Below, piece by piece: positions 43,661 to 52,826 of a stretch of DNA of 64,000 nt. Position 1 is the stretch's first letter; every line of letters starts with the position of its first letter. Under the pieces are notes generated by a model that saw only the letters and a list, made by a program, of their open reading frames with translations, was not told where the DNA came from and ran no database searches. The position numbers and the translations under genes were made by a program. Source of the DNA: Thermincola carboxydiphila. Its GTDB lineage: Bacteria > Bacillota > Thermincolia > Thermincolales > UBA2595. Location: NCBI GenBank assembly GCA_016841325.1, contig JAENZJ010000013.1:42555-106554 (forward strand), read 5' to 3'.

Positions 43661-44341
43661 ATGGGTGTCAGGAAAATTCTGATTGCTGATGACGAGGACC
43701 GGATGAGAAGGCTGGTCGGTGATTTCCTGAAAAAAGACGGGGCATTTACTGTAATCGAGGCTGCCGACGGAGTACAGGCCCTGGAACGCTTTAACAATAA
43801 TCCTGATACCGGCCTGGTAATCCTGGATGTGATGATGCCCGGATATGACGGCTGGACAGTCTGCAGGGAAATCAGGAAGTCATCCCGGGTCCCGATTATT
43901 ATGCTCACGGCAAGGGGTGAAGAGTCAGATGAGTTATTCGGGTTTGACCTGGGAGCAGATGAGTATATTGCCAAACCGTTCAGTCTGAAGATACTTTCTG
44001 CCAGGGTTAATGCCCTGCTGCGCCGGGTGGAAAACGACAACAGGGATATCAGGAGTATTGACGGGCTGGAGATTGATGACAGGGGCAGGCATGTATATAT
44101 AGACGGGATTAAGGTGGAAATGAGCCCCAAAGAATTTGACCTGTTGCTTTACCTGGCCGATAATGAGGGAAGAGCATTGAGCAGGGACCAGATATTAAAT
44201 GCAGTATGGGATTACGACTACTATGGCGATGCCAGGACCGTTGATACCCATATCAAAAAGCTCAGGCTGAAACTGGGGCCCAAAAGTGATTTTATTCAAA
44301 CCGTCAGGGGGCTGGGTTACAGATTTGAGGTGAGGAAATGA
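43661..44341 (+). CDS. OmpR-family response regulator
   Basis: 226 aa. ILIADDE, phosphorylation Asp about 56 (VILDVMMPG), TARGEE, AKPF; winged helix MSPKEFDLLLYLADN, LSRDQILNAVWDYDYYG, DTHIKKLRLKLG. ATG 43661 is preferred because AGGAG lies 10 bp upstream and the receiver begins right after it; an open frame extends 21 codons upstream. Its stop overlaps the kinase start (ATGA). Heads a five-gene operon with efflux genes. Confidence 0.9.
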   Translation: MGVRKILIADDEDRMRRLVGDFLKKDGAFTVIEAADGVQALERFNNNPDTGLVILDVMMPGYDGWTVCREIRKSSRVPIIMLTARGEESDELFGFDLGADEYIAKPFSLKILSARVNALLRRVENDNRDIRSIDGLEIDDRGRHVYIDGIKVEMSPKEFDLLLYLADNEGRALSRDQILNAVWDYDYYGDARTVDTHIKKLRLKLGPKSDFIQTVRGLGYRFEVRK

Positions 44342-45807
44342 AGATATCTGTAAGGACCAGGCTGTTTTTGAGTATAACCTTCCTGATAGCATTTTTCGTG
44401 GCTACCACTCTGCTGATGAACTCACTGTTCCTGGGGAAATTTTATATTTGGCAAAAGAGAGCGGTGCTTTTGAGGAGTATGGACAGGATTTCAGAAATGT
44501 ACAGGGGCGATCCCGAAAACATTTCCCTTGAGCTGGAGAACCTGGAGCGGAACAAAGGATTAAACATTTATATAATCGGGCCCGATTTTTATAACTTCAA
44601 GTATAATTCAACAATCAGGATATTTGACGCCAACCACAGGAGAATTCCGGTTGACCGCCTGCCTATAGTAAACCCTGTTCAAAACAACCTCCAGGACCTG
44701 GATGTAGGTGAATACTTTTCCAATGTAGTTACCGACCCGCGCCTGGAAACCAAGTTCCTGGTTTTGGCCTCCAGGATAAATAACGGGGAATTCCTGGTCA
44801 TGAGCACACCTATTGCAGCTATTAACGAAAGTGTTGCTATTGCCAACAGGTTTCTCCTGTTAACCGGTATTATGACAGCCATGCTGGGAGGGATTGCGGT
44901 ATACTTATTTGCCGGGAGATTTACCAAACCTATTCTGGAGCTGAGTGATATTGCCCGCAGGATGTCGGGACTTGACTTCAGCAGGAAGTACCCGGTTAAT
45001 TCTGATGATGAGATAGGGCAGCTTGGCCATAGTATAAACTCCCTTTCTGACCAATTGGATAAGGCTATTTCCGAACTGCAGGAAGCCAATGAAAAACTGA
45101 GAGAAGATATCGAGCAGGAACGCATGCTCGACAAGATGCGGAAGGAATTTATCTCCAGTGTGTCTCACGAACTGAAGACCCCCATAGCGCTGATCCAGGG
45201 CTATGCGGAAGGGCTTAAACTTAATGTGAACGAGGATGAAGAAAATAGGAATTTCTATTGCGATGTTATTATGGATGAAACCGGCAAAATGAATACTTTG
45301 GTTAAAGACCTGCTGGATTTATCCCAGGTAGAGTCGGGATATTTTAAGCTGGAAAAGACCGATTTTGATATTTCACAGCTGGTGGACCGCGTCCTGGAAA
45401 AACACCAGCCGCTGCTGCATGAAAAAGGCATTATTATGGAAGTAGATAAAAGCGCCGGCATGGTTGTGAACGGGGACAGGGTAAGGATAGAACAGGTACT
45501 GGTAAACTACCTCAGTAATGCTGTCAACCATGTTGATGAGGCCCGGATAATCAGGATAACGGTGGATCGTCATGGTGATAAAGTCAGGGTATCGGTGTTT
45601 AACTCCGGGAAACCTATTCCAGACGAAGCCCTTGACAAGGTTTGGAGCAGTTTTTACAAGATTGATAAAGCCAGGACCCGTGCTTATGGCGGCAGCGGCC
45701 TGGGGCTTTCGGTTGTGAAGGCAATAATGGAACTGCACAATAACAGTTTTGGTGTGGCTAACCGTGATAATGGGGTTGTGTTTTGGTTTGAAGTTGATGC
45801 AGCCTGA
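44338..45807 (+). CDS. Membrane sensor histidine kinase
   Basis: 489 aa. Membrane segments about residues 10-30 and 165-190 frame an extracytoplasmic domain; then HAMP, a coiled coil, HisKA (SSVSHELKTPIALIQGYAEG, about His277), HATPase (VLVNYLSNAVNHV, KVWSSFYKIDKAR, GGSGLGLSVVKAIMELH). The layout suits an envelope or antimicrobial-peptide stress sensor, consistent with the MacAB-type pump genes downstream. Confidence 0.92.
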   Translation: MKISVRTRLFLSITFLIAFFVATTLLMNSLFLGKFYIWQKRAVLLRSMDRISEMYRGDPENISLELENLERNKGLNIYIIGPDFYNFKYNSTIRIFDANHRRIPVDRLPIVNPVQNNLQDLDVGEYFSNVVTDPRLETKFLVLASRINNGEFLVMSTPIAAINESVAIANRFLLLTGIMTAMLGGIAVYLFAGRFTKPILELSDIARRMSGLDFSRKYPVNSDDEIGQLGHSINSLSDQLDKAISELQEANEKLREDIEQERMLDKMRKEFISSVSHELKTPIALIQGYAEGLKLNVNEDEENRNFYCDVIMDETGKMNTLVKDLLDLSQVESGYFKLEKTDFDISQLVDRVLEKHQPLLHEKGIIMEVDKSAGMVVNGDRVRIEQVLVNYLSNAVNHVDEARIIRITVDRHGDKVRVSVFNSGKPIPDEALDKVWSSFYKIDKARTRAYGGSGLGLSVVKAIMELHNNSFGVANRDNGVVFWFEVDAA

Positions 45808-45851
45808 CAGGGGTAAAATCACATGCTGTTTTCGGGGAGGAGAGGAAGGTA

Positions 45852-47681
45852 GTGTTGGTTAGGATATTGGATTTCATCAAAGGCAAATGGAAATTATTAA
45901 TTGGAATCAGTTGCTGTGTTGTTTTGGCAGGGTACCTGGGGATGCGTTTTTTGGGCAGTGAAGAAACCGCTGCTGTACAGGCGGCAACGGTGGCCGTGCA
46001 AAAAGGGGACATTGAAGTCAAGGTATCGGGGACAGGGTCTATCAAACCGACCAGATCTGCCAAGATAACCCCCAAGGTGAACGGGACAATTACCAGTATT
46101 CATTTTAAGAACGGGCAGCAGGTGAAAAAGGGTGACCTGTTGTTTGAATTGAACAATGACAGTCTCCGCAGCGATTTGGAGCGGTCTCAGCTGGACTTGC
46201 GGCAGGCAGAGCTTGACTACCGCAGCAGCGTTGGTGACAGCAGGGAGCAGAATGTTACCTCACCTATCAGTGGTCAGGTTACCGCCATTGAAACCGAAGA
46301 GGGTCAGGATATACAGAAGGGCGCGGTACTCATGGTTATTACCGACACTTCCAGGCTTATTTACAAAGTTCCGGTAAACAGCGCCCAGCTCAACAATATA
46401 AAACGGGGCCAGAAGGTTGATGTGACCATTCCGGCCTTAATGTGGACCCTCGAAGGCCGGGTACGGGAAATTGACTATGGGGGTACTGCAGGTACTGATG
46501 GGACAAAGCTCTATGACATCACCATAGAGGTGAATAACCCCGGAACACTGGCACCGGGGCTGGAAGCCCAGGCGGTAATCTATACCGGCAGGGGGCAGGA
46601 AGCCGGCTATCAGATGGGGATACTTGAATGGGCGGAGACTGCTTCTGTGAGGGCAGGGGTCTCAGGGACTATTCAGGAGCTTTATGTTGATGAAAAGGAA
46701 TATGTGAAAAAGGGACAAAAGCTGTCTTACATAAACAGTGAAATTACAGAACAGCAGGTGACTTCACAGCAGATAAGGCTGGAACAGGCCAGGCTGAATC
46801 TGGAGGACCTGAAAACCAAGCTGGCAGACTGTAAGGTCTATGCCACCATTGACGGAGTGGCTGACCTGGGCCTGGCACAGTTTGATACGGAAGGGACCGG
46901 CAGCAGTTCCGGCAGTTCATCCGGCACGACAACCACAGGGCAGGACTACTGGCAGGTGGGTGACGAAGTTTCCACCGGGCAGATCCTGGCATCTATTACC
47001 GGTGCCGGGATGACGGTAACTGTTCCCGTGGATGAAGTGGATATCAGTAAACTGGAGATAGGCCAGGAGGCTGAGGTAACCGCTGATGCCCTCCCTGATA
47101 AGGTTTTTCACGGTACTGTGGTGGAGATTGCCACAAAGGGGACTGAACAGAACGGTGTGGCCAGTTTTGATGTAACTGTAAGCATAGATCAACCCGAGGG
47201 GCTGAAGGAAAATATGACGGCAAATGTGGAAATTATGGTTGCCGCCAAGAAGGGGGTACTCCTGCTGCCCATAGAAGCTGTCCAGGAGAGACAGGGACAA
47301 AAATTTGTGATTATGGCCGATGATGGAAATGACGACAGGAGTGACGGTGGAAACGGCGGAACCGCCAGTGATGCAGACGGCAGTATGAAGGAAGGCACAG
47401 GCGGGAGTATGAAGGAAGGCACAGGCGGCAGTATGAAGGAAGGTACAGCCGGAGACGCAGTCCGGTTAGTTGGCGGGAACCGGCAGGGCAATATGAGGCC
47501 TGTGGAAACAGGATTACATAATGAAACTATGATTGAAATAGTCTCCGGGCTGCAGGAAGGGGATGTAGTGACTATTCCCGGTGTGGCCAGAAGTACAGGT
47601 ACAGACAGTCCCAGGGGAATGTTCGGCGGAGGTGCCATGGGGGGCGGCAGACCCCCTGAAGTTATGGTGCGAACACGGTAA
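45852..47681 (+). CDS. MacA/HlyD-type periplasmic adaptor-like efflux subunit
   Basis: 609 aa, long for the family. One N-terminal membrane anchor (residues 15-35), a lipoyl/barrel-sandwich half (GDIEVKVSGTGSIKPT, FKNGQQVKKGDLLFEL), a second set of such motifs (VRAGVSGTIQELYVDEKEYVKKG), a coiled coil, and membrane-proximal beta domains. Two low-complexity linkers stand out: GSSSGSSSGTTTTGQ and three copies of GGSMKEGT. GTG start behind GAGGAAGG. It links the ABC pump below to extracytoplasmic substrates. Confidence 0.85.
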   Translation: MLVRILDFIKGKWKLLIGISCCVVLAGYLGMRFLGSEETAAVQAATVAVQKGDIEVKVSGTGSIKPTRSAKITPKVNGTITSIHFKNGQQVKKGDLLFELNNDSLRSDLERSQLDLRQAELDYRSSVGDSREQNVTSPISGQVTAIETEEGQDIQKGAVLMVITDTSRLIYKVPVNSAQLNNIKRGQKVDVTIPALMWTLEGRVREIDYGGTAGTDGTKLYDITIEVNNPGTLAPGLEAQAVIYTGRGQEAGYQMGILEWAETASVRAGVSGTIQELYVDEKEYVKKGQKLSYINSEITEQQVTSQQIRLEQARLNLEDLKTKLADCKVYATIDGVADLGLAQFDTEGTGSSSGSSSGTTTTGQDYWQVGDEVSTGQILASITGAGMTVTVPVDEVDISKLEIGQEAEVTADALPDKVFHGTVVEIATKGTEQNGVASFDVTVSIDQPEGLKENMTANVEIMVAAKKGVLLLPIEAVQERQGQKFVIMADDGNDDRSDGGNGGTASDADGSMKEGTGGSMKEGTGGSMKEGTAGDAVRLVGGNRQGNMRPVETGLHNETMIEIVSGLQEGDVVTIPGVARSTGTDSPRGMFGGGAMGGGRPPEVMVRTR

Positions 47682-47729
47682 ATTGCTGCCGGTTGAGTTT
47701 AGCCAAAACCATGTGTGAAAGGATGAAAG

Positions 47730-48410
47730 ATGATGATCAAGCTGGTTGATATAAGCAAGCTCTACCACACAGGCTCGGTAACCCTGGCTGCCCTGAATAA
47801 GGTTAACCTGGAGATAAAAAACGGTGAAATGATAGCCATTATCGGACCTTCCGGGTCAGGAAAATCAACTTTGATGAACATGATCGGCTGCCTCGATGTC
47901 CCCTCTGAGGGGCGGTACCTCCTCGAGGAAAGGGAAGTAAGCCGGTTAAAGGAAGATGATTTATCTGAAATCCGGAACAAAAAAATCGGTTTTATATTCC
48001 AGAGTTTCAATCTGCTGCCTAAACTGACCGCTCTGGAAAATGTGGAACTGCCCCTGATTTACCGGGGAATGCCGGCAGCGGAGCGCAGGCAGCGTTCGGT
48101 GGAGGCTTTACATATGGTCGGGCTGTCTGACCGGATGTACCATAAACCAACAGAGCTTTCGGGAGGCCAGCAGCAAAGGGTGGCCATAGCCAGAGCCCTG
48201 GCCGGGGACCCGCCGGTCATCCTGGCAGATGAGCCCACCGGAAACCTGGATTCCCGTTCAGGGGTCGAAGTAATGGAGATAATCAGGAATCTGAATGAAA
48301 ATGGGAAAACGGTTATCCTGATTACTCATGACATGGAGATTGCCCGGCAGGCCAAAAGAGTAATCAGGATCCAGGATGGCAGTATTGTGAGTGATGAGGA
48401 GGTAGCCTGA
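47730..48410 (+). CDS. MacB/LolD-type ABC transporter ATPase
   Basis: 226 aa. Walker [14 protein letters not shown]-loop [16 protein letters not shown], signature [15 protein letters not shown], Walker [17 protein letters not shown] and H-loop ITHD, all intact. It starts [25 protein letters not shown] as in mechanotransmission ABC pumps. It overlaps the permease start by one base (TGATG). Energises export of an antibiotic, peptide or lipoprotein. Confidence 0.92.
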   Translation: MMIKLVDISKLYHTGSVTLAALNKVNLEIKNGEMIAIIGPSGSGKSTLMNMIGCLDVPSEGRYLLEEREVSRLKEDDLSEIRNKKIGFIFQSFNLLPKLTALENVELPLIYRGMPAAERRQRSVEALHMVGLSDRMYHKPTELSGGQQQRVAIARALAGDPPVILADEPTGNLDSRSGVEVMEIIRNLNENGKTVILITHDMEIARQAKRVIRIQDGSIVSDEEVA

Positions 48411-49579
48411 TGGGGGTCTGGCAGATTATCAAACTCGCCATTGCCGGGATAAAGGCCAATAAAATGAGGTCCTTCCTGACTATGCTTGGTGTTATCATCG
48501 GTGTGGCTGCCGTAATTGTCCTGGTTTCCATCGGAGAGGGCGCCAGCAAATCGGTTACGGCCAGGATAGAGGGGATGGGCTCCAATTTAATCAGTGTCAC
48601 TATGCGGGGCAGCCAATCCTCAGCACTCCTTACCTATGAAGAGGTGCAGCAGTGGAAGGAGCGGGCCGGTATTCTGGGGCTGGCCCCTGTTATCAATGGG
48701 AATGTTTCTGTCAAGTATGGCAGCAACACATATGATACAAGCCTTGAAGGGGTTAATGAAGAATACCGGCAGGTACGCAACCATACAGTACAGGCAGGGA
48801 GGTTTATCCTGCCAATGGATGTAAGTCTGCGGCAGAAGGTGGTCTTGCTGGGGACGGAGGTTGCTGCGGAATTGTTCGGAAATATGAATCCTGTCGGGGA
48901 GACGGTAAAGCTGAACGGCACCAATTTTAAGGTGGTCGGGCTGTTGGAGGAGAAGGGTTCTGAGTCCATGGGTTCAAATGATGACAAGGTTCTTATTCCC
49001 CTGACGACTGCCGAGCGTTTACTTAACAGTAAGGGTATCCGTTCAGTTTATATTCAGGCGGAATCTGCGGAAATGGTTGACCCGGTGGTGGCCCAGCTTG
49101 ACAATATCCTCTACCGCAAAACCAATGATGCGGAGTCTTATCGGGTATTTAACCAGGCTGAAATGCTGTCAACGGTTAATGAAGTGACAGGTACCTTCAC
49201 GGCAATGCTTGGCGGAATCGCGGCAATTTCGCTACTGGTAGGCGGTATCGGGATAATGAATATTATGCTGGTATCTGTTACCGAGCGGACCCGGGAAATC
49301 GGGATTCGTAAGGCTATCGGCGCCAAGAGGAAGGACATCCTGCGCCAGTTCCTGATTGAGGCCCTGGTAGTCAGCAGTTCCGGGGGGATTATCGGGATCA
49401 TCCTTGGCATCGGCGGGGCAAATCTGCTGGGCTCAGTAATGTCTATGGAGACAGTGGTTTCCATTAAGGTTATGGCCCTGGCCTTTGGCTTTTCCCTGTT
49501 TATCGGCATAGTCTTTGGCCTGTATCCTGCCAATAAGGCTGCCAAACTGAACCCTATTGAGGCCTTGAGGTTTGAGTAG
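48410..49579 (+). CDS. MacB-type ABC transporter permease
   Basis: 389 aa with the MacB topology: one N-terminal membrane helix (FLTMLGVIIGVAAVIVLVSIGEG), a large extracytoplasmic domain (residues about 50-265), and a C-terminal FtsX domain of three helices (SLLVGGIGIMNIMLVSVTERTREIG, KAIGAKRKDI, NPIEALRFE). Last gene of the regulator-kinase-adaptor-ATPase-permease operon. Confidence 0.92.
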   Translation: MGVWQIIKLAIAGIKANKMRSFLTMLGVIIGVAAVIVLVSIGEGASKSVTARIEGMGSNLISVTMRGSQSSALLTYEEVQQWKERAGILGLAPVINGNVSVKYGSNTYDTSLEGVNEEYRQVRNHTVQAGRFILPMDVSLRQKVVLLGTEVAAELFGNMNPVGETVKLNGTNFKVVGLLEEKGSESMGSNDDKVLIPLTTAERLLNSKGIRSVYIQAESAEMVDPVVAQLDNILYRKTNDAESYRVFNQAEMLSTVNEVTGTFTAMLGGIAAISLLVGGIGIMNIMLVSVTERTREIGIRKAIGAKRKDILRQFLIEALVVSSSGGIIGIILGIGGANLLGSVMSMETVVSIKVMALAFGFSLFIGIVFGLYPANKAAKLNPIEALRFE

Positions 49580-49639
49580 CAGAGCAGGGGGCAAGGGAGG
49601 TTTCAGGACTATCAAAGGCGGATATAATGATAGAAGTGT

Positions 49640-49668
49640 TTGGAATCTACAGAAAATATTGGTATAAT
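49640..49668 (+). promoter_or_regulatory. Sigma-A promoter of cas6
   Basis: TTGGAA-N17-TATAAT, 48 bp upstream of the cas6 ATG. Marks the left border of the CRISPR-Cas block, where base composition becomes AT-rich. Confidence 0.7.
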
Positions 49669-49716
49669 ATATAAGGGCATTCCAAGAGGGGAACATTTAG
49701 ATGGAGAAGTATTTTT

Positions 49717-50673
49717 ATGTTGAAAGAATTTAAAATTGCCAAATACCAGTTGGAAATTGAAGCCGGACGAGATGGTTTGAGCCTTCCGGAATATAAGGGT
49801 TCTACATTTCGGGGTGGATTTGGGTCTGCCTTCAGAAAGGTTGCCTGTTCGCAGAAAAATACAGAATGTCAGGAATGCTTATTAAAAACCACGTGCCCAT
49901 ATGCCTATATTTTTGAGACCTTTCCTCCACCGGGTGCCCAGGCGCTGCGTAATTACGAAAGTATTCCCCGCCCTTTTGTTATTGAACCTCCACCTGAAAA
50001 AAAGATGGAATATAATCCCGGAGAGGTGCTGCTTTTTAACCTGATATTAATAGGAAAAGCTATCGAGTACCTGCCGTATTTTGTGGTGGTGTTCCGGGAG
50101 CTTGGTTCTGTCGGGATCGGCAGGGGGAGAAAAAAATACCGGCTAAAGGAAATAGCCGCAGTAGATGAACTGACGGCTACAAAAGAAAAGATTTATTCAT
50201 GCTCTGATAAGTTGATAAAAAATATTGACCTTACTATCAGGGGAAGGGATTTAGAAGAGAGTCCGGTCAAAAAGGATTCATTTGCCATAGACTTTGAAAC
50301 AATGACCAGGTTGAAATTTGAGAAAAGATTTGTTCAAACTGTAGAATTTCATGTTTTAGTGCGCAATCTGCTGCGCAGGTTATCTTCATTGTATTATTTC
50401 CATCATGACCGTGAATTGTCTTTGGATTTTAACAGCCTGATCAGAAAAGCGGAAGATGTTGTGATTGCAGTAGATCATTCACGATGGGAAGATTGGGAAA
50501 GATACTCAAACCGTCAAGGGAAAAGAATGAATCTTGGCGGTATAGTTGGGAAGGTGGAGTATAGGGGCGAATGGCACGAATTTTCGCCATTGTTAAAACT
50601 CGGGGAATTGGTACATGTGGGCAAGGCAGCTACTTTTGGTATGGGTAAATACAAAATAGTGGAATCTGTTTAG
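49717..50673 (+). CDS. cas6: Cas6 CRISPR RNA-processing endoribonuclease
   Basis: 318 aa RAMP protein. N-terminal YKGSTFRGGFGSAFRKVAC and a cysteine cluster (CQECLLKTTCPYAYIFET) are typical of the PF10040-type Cas6 with a CRISPR repeat-cleaving role. The C-terminal G-rich loop is GGIVGKVEYRGEW plus KAATFGMGKYKI. It would cut within the array repeats to leave the 8-nt ACTGAAAG handle. It has its own promoter and terminator and is separated from the other cas genes by a WYL regulator, a coiled-coil gene and a mini-CRISPR. Confidence 0.88.
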   Translation: MLKEFKIAKYQLEIEAGRDGLSLPEYKGSTFRGGFGSAFRKVACSQKNTECQECLLKTTCPYAYIFETFPPPGAQALRNYESIPRPFVIEPPPEKKMEYNPGEVLLFNLILIGKAIEYLPYFVVVFRELGSVGIGRGRKKYRLKEIAAVDELTATKEKIYSCSDKLIKNIDLTIRGRDLEESPVKKDSFAIDFETMTRLKFEKRFVQTVEFHVLVRNLLRRLSSLYYFHHDRELSLDFNSLIRKAEDVVIAVDHSRWEDWERYSNRQGKRMNLGGIVGKVEYRGEWHEFSPLLKLGELVHVGKAATFGMGKYKIVESV

Positions 50674-50720
50674 CGGGCAGGTGAAGTAAACATGTTCCAC
50701 TGGGAATGGAAGTCAAGGAG

Positions 50721-50752
50721 AGTTCGCATTAATCATAGTGCGGACTTTTTGT
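50721..50752 (+). terminator. Terminator after cas6
   Basis: AGTTCGCA / TGCGGACT (one G-U pair), 10-nt loop, then TTTTT-G-TTTTTT. Confidence 0.75.
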
Positions 50753-50880
50753 TTTTTGGCAGAAAGCAGTTTTTAACATAATTATTCTTAAAAATAAGGA
50801 CTTGTGGAAGGAAATGGGAAGTATGTCGATGAATGTATATATTCATAATATATACCTGTTGGATTGACGGGGGTGAATAA

Positions 50881-51885
50881 ATGCCGTTGACACATTCAGA
50901 GTTTCGCACAGGAGTTGGGAGAAATGCTTTTGCCAGAATTCAGTACATCCATGCAGCCATAAAAGCCCGGAAGTATCCCAATGTACCCAGGCTGGCAGAA
51001 GAGCTTGAGGTAAGCACCAGGGCTGTCGAACGTGATCTGGAAATGATGCGCGATTTCATGGGGGCGCCAATAGTTTACTCGTATAGTCAGAAGGGTTATT
51101 TCTATTCCGATGAAAATTTCAGCATACCCAAGATTAGGATGACGGAAGGAGAACTGGTGGCAGTATTTTTGGGGAAAAAGCTGCTGGCAAAATACAAAGG
51201 GCATCCTTATGAAAAAGCCATTAAGTCGGCTTATATAAAAATCCAAGCGCTTTTTCCCGAATATAGGGTTGTTGATTATGACGAAATTGAGCAGACAGTG
51301 ACTTTCGCCGTTGAGGACACCAGGGGTGATGGACAGAAACTGCTCGAATATTACCAGATTCTCCAGGGAGCTATTTGGGATAGTAAAACCATATTTGCCG
51401 ATTACTATAGCCCCAGTTCTGATAATCGGTGTGAACGGTACATAGACCCTTACCACCTCCGCTGCCAGGACGGAGCCTGGTACTGCATTGGTTTTTGTCA
51501 CCTGAGGAAGGAAATCAGGATGTTTGCCCTGGACAGGTTTAATGAGTTGAAATTAACTGACCGGAAATTTAAAAGAGACAAGAATTTTAATATTGAAGAA
51601 TACCTTGCTCACAGCCTGAACCTGGAGCGGGGCAGCGAACCCAGGGAAGTGACCATAGCTTTCGACAGGTTCGCAGCCCGGTGGGTGCGGGAACGACGCT
51701 GGCATGAAAGCCAGTCGTTGGATGAACAGCCCGATGGTTCTTTAATCCTGCACCTGACGGTAAGCGGATTAAATGAAGTTAAGCGCTGGGTGCTGGGTTT
51801 TGGATGTCATGCAGAAGTATTGGCTCCTGCAGATTTGAGACAGGAAATCCGGAAAGAGATAGCAGCTATGTTGGAAAATTATTAA
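50881..51885 (+). CDS. WYL-domain transcriptional regulator (YafY-like)
   Basis: 334 aa. N-terminal winged helix (FARIQYIHAAIKARKYPNVPRL-like, LEVSTRAVERDLEMMRDF), then a WYL domain with YHLRCQDGAWYCIGFC and RMFALDRFNELKLTD, and a WCX-type C-terminus (REVTIAFDRFAARWVRERRWH). WYL proteins sense ligands and often regulate CRISPR-Cas; one is a known negative regulator of a cyanobacterial type I-D system. ATG 50881 has GGGGGTGA upstream. Located between cas6 and the other cas genes, so it probably controls this locus. Confidence 0.87.
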   Translation: MPLTHSEFRTGVGRNAFARIQYIHAAIKARKYPNVPRLAEELEVSTRAVERDLEMMRDFMGAPIVYSYSQKGYFYSDENFSIPKIRMTEGELVAVFLGKKLLAKYKGHPYEKAIKSAYIKIQALFPEYRVVDYDEIEQTVTFAVEDTRGDGQKLLEYYQILQGAIWDSKTIFADYYSPSSDNRCERYIDPYHLRCQDGAWYCIGFCHLRKEIRMFALDRFNELKLTDRKFKRDKNFNIEEYLAHSLNLERGSEPREVTIAFDRFAARWVRERRWHESQSLDEQPDGSLILHLTVSGLNEVKRWVLGFGCHAEVLAPADLRQEIRKEIAAMLENY

Positions 51886-51971
51886 CTGAAATTACAGACC
51901 AAAAATATGTTCGCGAACCTATTTGGCGGAGTGGGGGGTTATAATTTAAGGTGAGACAAAGCCAGCTGAAT

Positions 51972-52481
51972 TTAGACTTGGTATTTTTCGCCGGTTTCAA
52001 TTACCCTGTCCACAATGTGTTCGAGATTGATGATTCGGTCTTTAAGCATTTTTACCTGATGTTTTATCTCATCATAGTTTTTAAAACACTCTTCCTGACG
52101 TGACTGTTGGTTTTCAAGCTCTGACAGCCGACCTTCCAATTCACCAACTTTAAAGGTGAGATCAGTATACAGTCTTTTAATCATATCCAAGGTAATGTCT
52201 AAATTCTTATGATATCTTTTGATTATTGCCGCGTCATTTTTTAGTTCTTTGCCCTGTTGTTCAAGTGTTTTAATTCGGGATTCGATCTGCTCAAAGCGAT
52301 GATCAATCTGCTCAAAGCGTTGGTCGATCTGCTCAAAGCGGCGGTCAATTTGCTCAAACCTTTTGTCTATTTGATTAAAATGTTTATCATGTTCTTCGAG
52401 CTTAATGTAAATCTTCATAAAGAATGGCTCTAGTTCTTCGAGCATTGATGCTTTGAATTGCTTAAACTGCTTTTCATCCAT
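51972..52481 (-). CDS. Coiled-coil protein with FEQIDxR heptad repeats, LexA-box promoter
   Basis: 169 aa, almost entirely coiled coil. Residues 35-65 contain four near-identical heptads of the type FEQIDRR/FEQIDQR/FEQIDHR, then helical segments with ELEGRLSELENQ. No membrane segment, no catalytic motif; family not recognised. GAGGAGGTGAT before ATG 52481 is very strong. A consensus Gram-positive LexA site (52507-52518) lies between its -10-like TATAAT and the start, so SOS control is likely. It points away from the cas operon. Confidence 0.7.
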   Translation of the reverse strand: MDEKQFKQFKASMLEELEPFFMKIYIKLEEHDKHFNQIDKRFEQIDRRFEQIDQRFEQIDHRFEQIESRIKTLEQQGKELKNDAAIIKRYHKNLDITLDMIKRLYTDLTFKVGELEGRLSELENQQSRQEECFKNYDEIKHQVKMLKDRIINLEHIVDRVIETGEKYQV

Positions 52482-52506
52482 ATTGGTATCACCTCCTCAA
52501 AATAAA

Positions 52507-52518
52507 GAACATATGTTC
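52507..52518. promoter_or_regulatory. LexA (DinR) box
   Basis: GAACATATGTTC, a perfect palindrome identical to the core of the Bacillota LexA consensus CGAACATATGTTCG, 25 bp upstream of the coiled-coil gene and just downstream of a minus-strand TATAAT. Confidence 0.7.
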
Positions 52519-52648
52519 TGTTATTATAATACCATAATTTGTTAATTAAGGCAACAAAAAGTTATTTTATATTAATTATAACATGGTGAAGCGATAGGGG
52601 GGAATTTGTTTTAACAGTGACCGAAAAGCAAATGGAGAGGTAAAAAGG

Positions 52649-52717
52649 CAGTCCCCTTGTGAAGCGGGGAAAAGATAAAAAATAGATTGCTAAACCAACT
52701 ATTTTCAGTCCCCTTGT
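52649..52717 (-). ncRNA. Mini-CRISPR (CreA/CreR-like guide RNA gene), minus strand
   Basis: Read on the minus strand: a degenerate repeat end (52717-52702, ACAAGGGGACTGAAAA; the array repeat ends ACAAGGGGACTGAAAG), a 32-nt pseudo-spacer (52701-52670), then a second degenerate repeat (52669-52649, CCCCGCTTCACAAGGGGACTG) that keeps the CCCC/GGGG stem of the array repeat and is followed by CCTTTTT. So the 8-nt crRNA handle and one Cas6-type hairpin are retained while the 5' repeat half is lost. This is the make-up of single-unit Cascade guide RNAs. A TATAAC lies at the upstream edge; no clear -35 is seen. Confidence 0.72.
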
Positions 52718-52779
52718 CAGTGAAACGTTATAAAATATTCCAATGATGTCACATTTATGTAAGAAGTTTTCAATTCTAA

Positions 52780-52810
52780 TTGAACAGGAACCGAAATACC
52801 CTTTTATAAG
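52780..52810 (+). promoter_or_regulatory. Sigma-A-type promoter of the small ORF / cas operon
   Basis: TTGAAC with TTTATA (17-bp spacer) or TTATAA (18-bp spacer). Transcription would start near 52816, right before the pseudo-spacer target and about 200 bp before cas10d. It faces away from the mini-CRISPR. Confidence 0.55.
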
Positions 52811-52826
52811 AGATGATTTTTTTACA

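Noticed and set aside
51905..51925. GTTCGCGAAC palindrome after the WYL gene as a second LexA box
   Set aside because: Half-sites are in the wrong order (GTTC...GAAC instead of GAAC...GTTC) for LexA.
52649..52669. Reading the CCCC/GGGG hairpin as an ordinary terminator only
   Set aside because: Its loop-side and 3' words match the array repeat over about 15 bases, and a second repeat end with the handle lies one spacer away; a terminator role in addition is possible.
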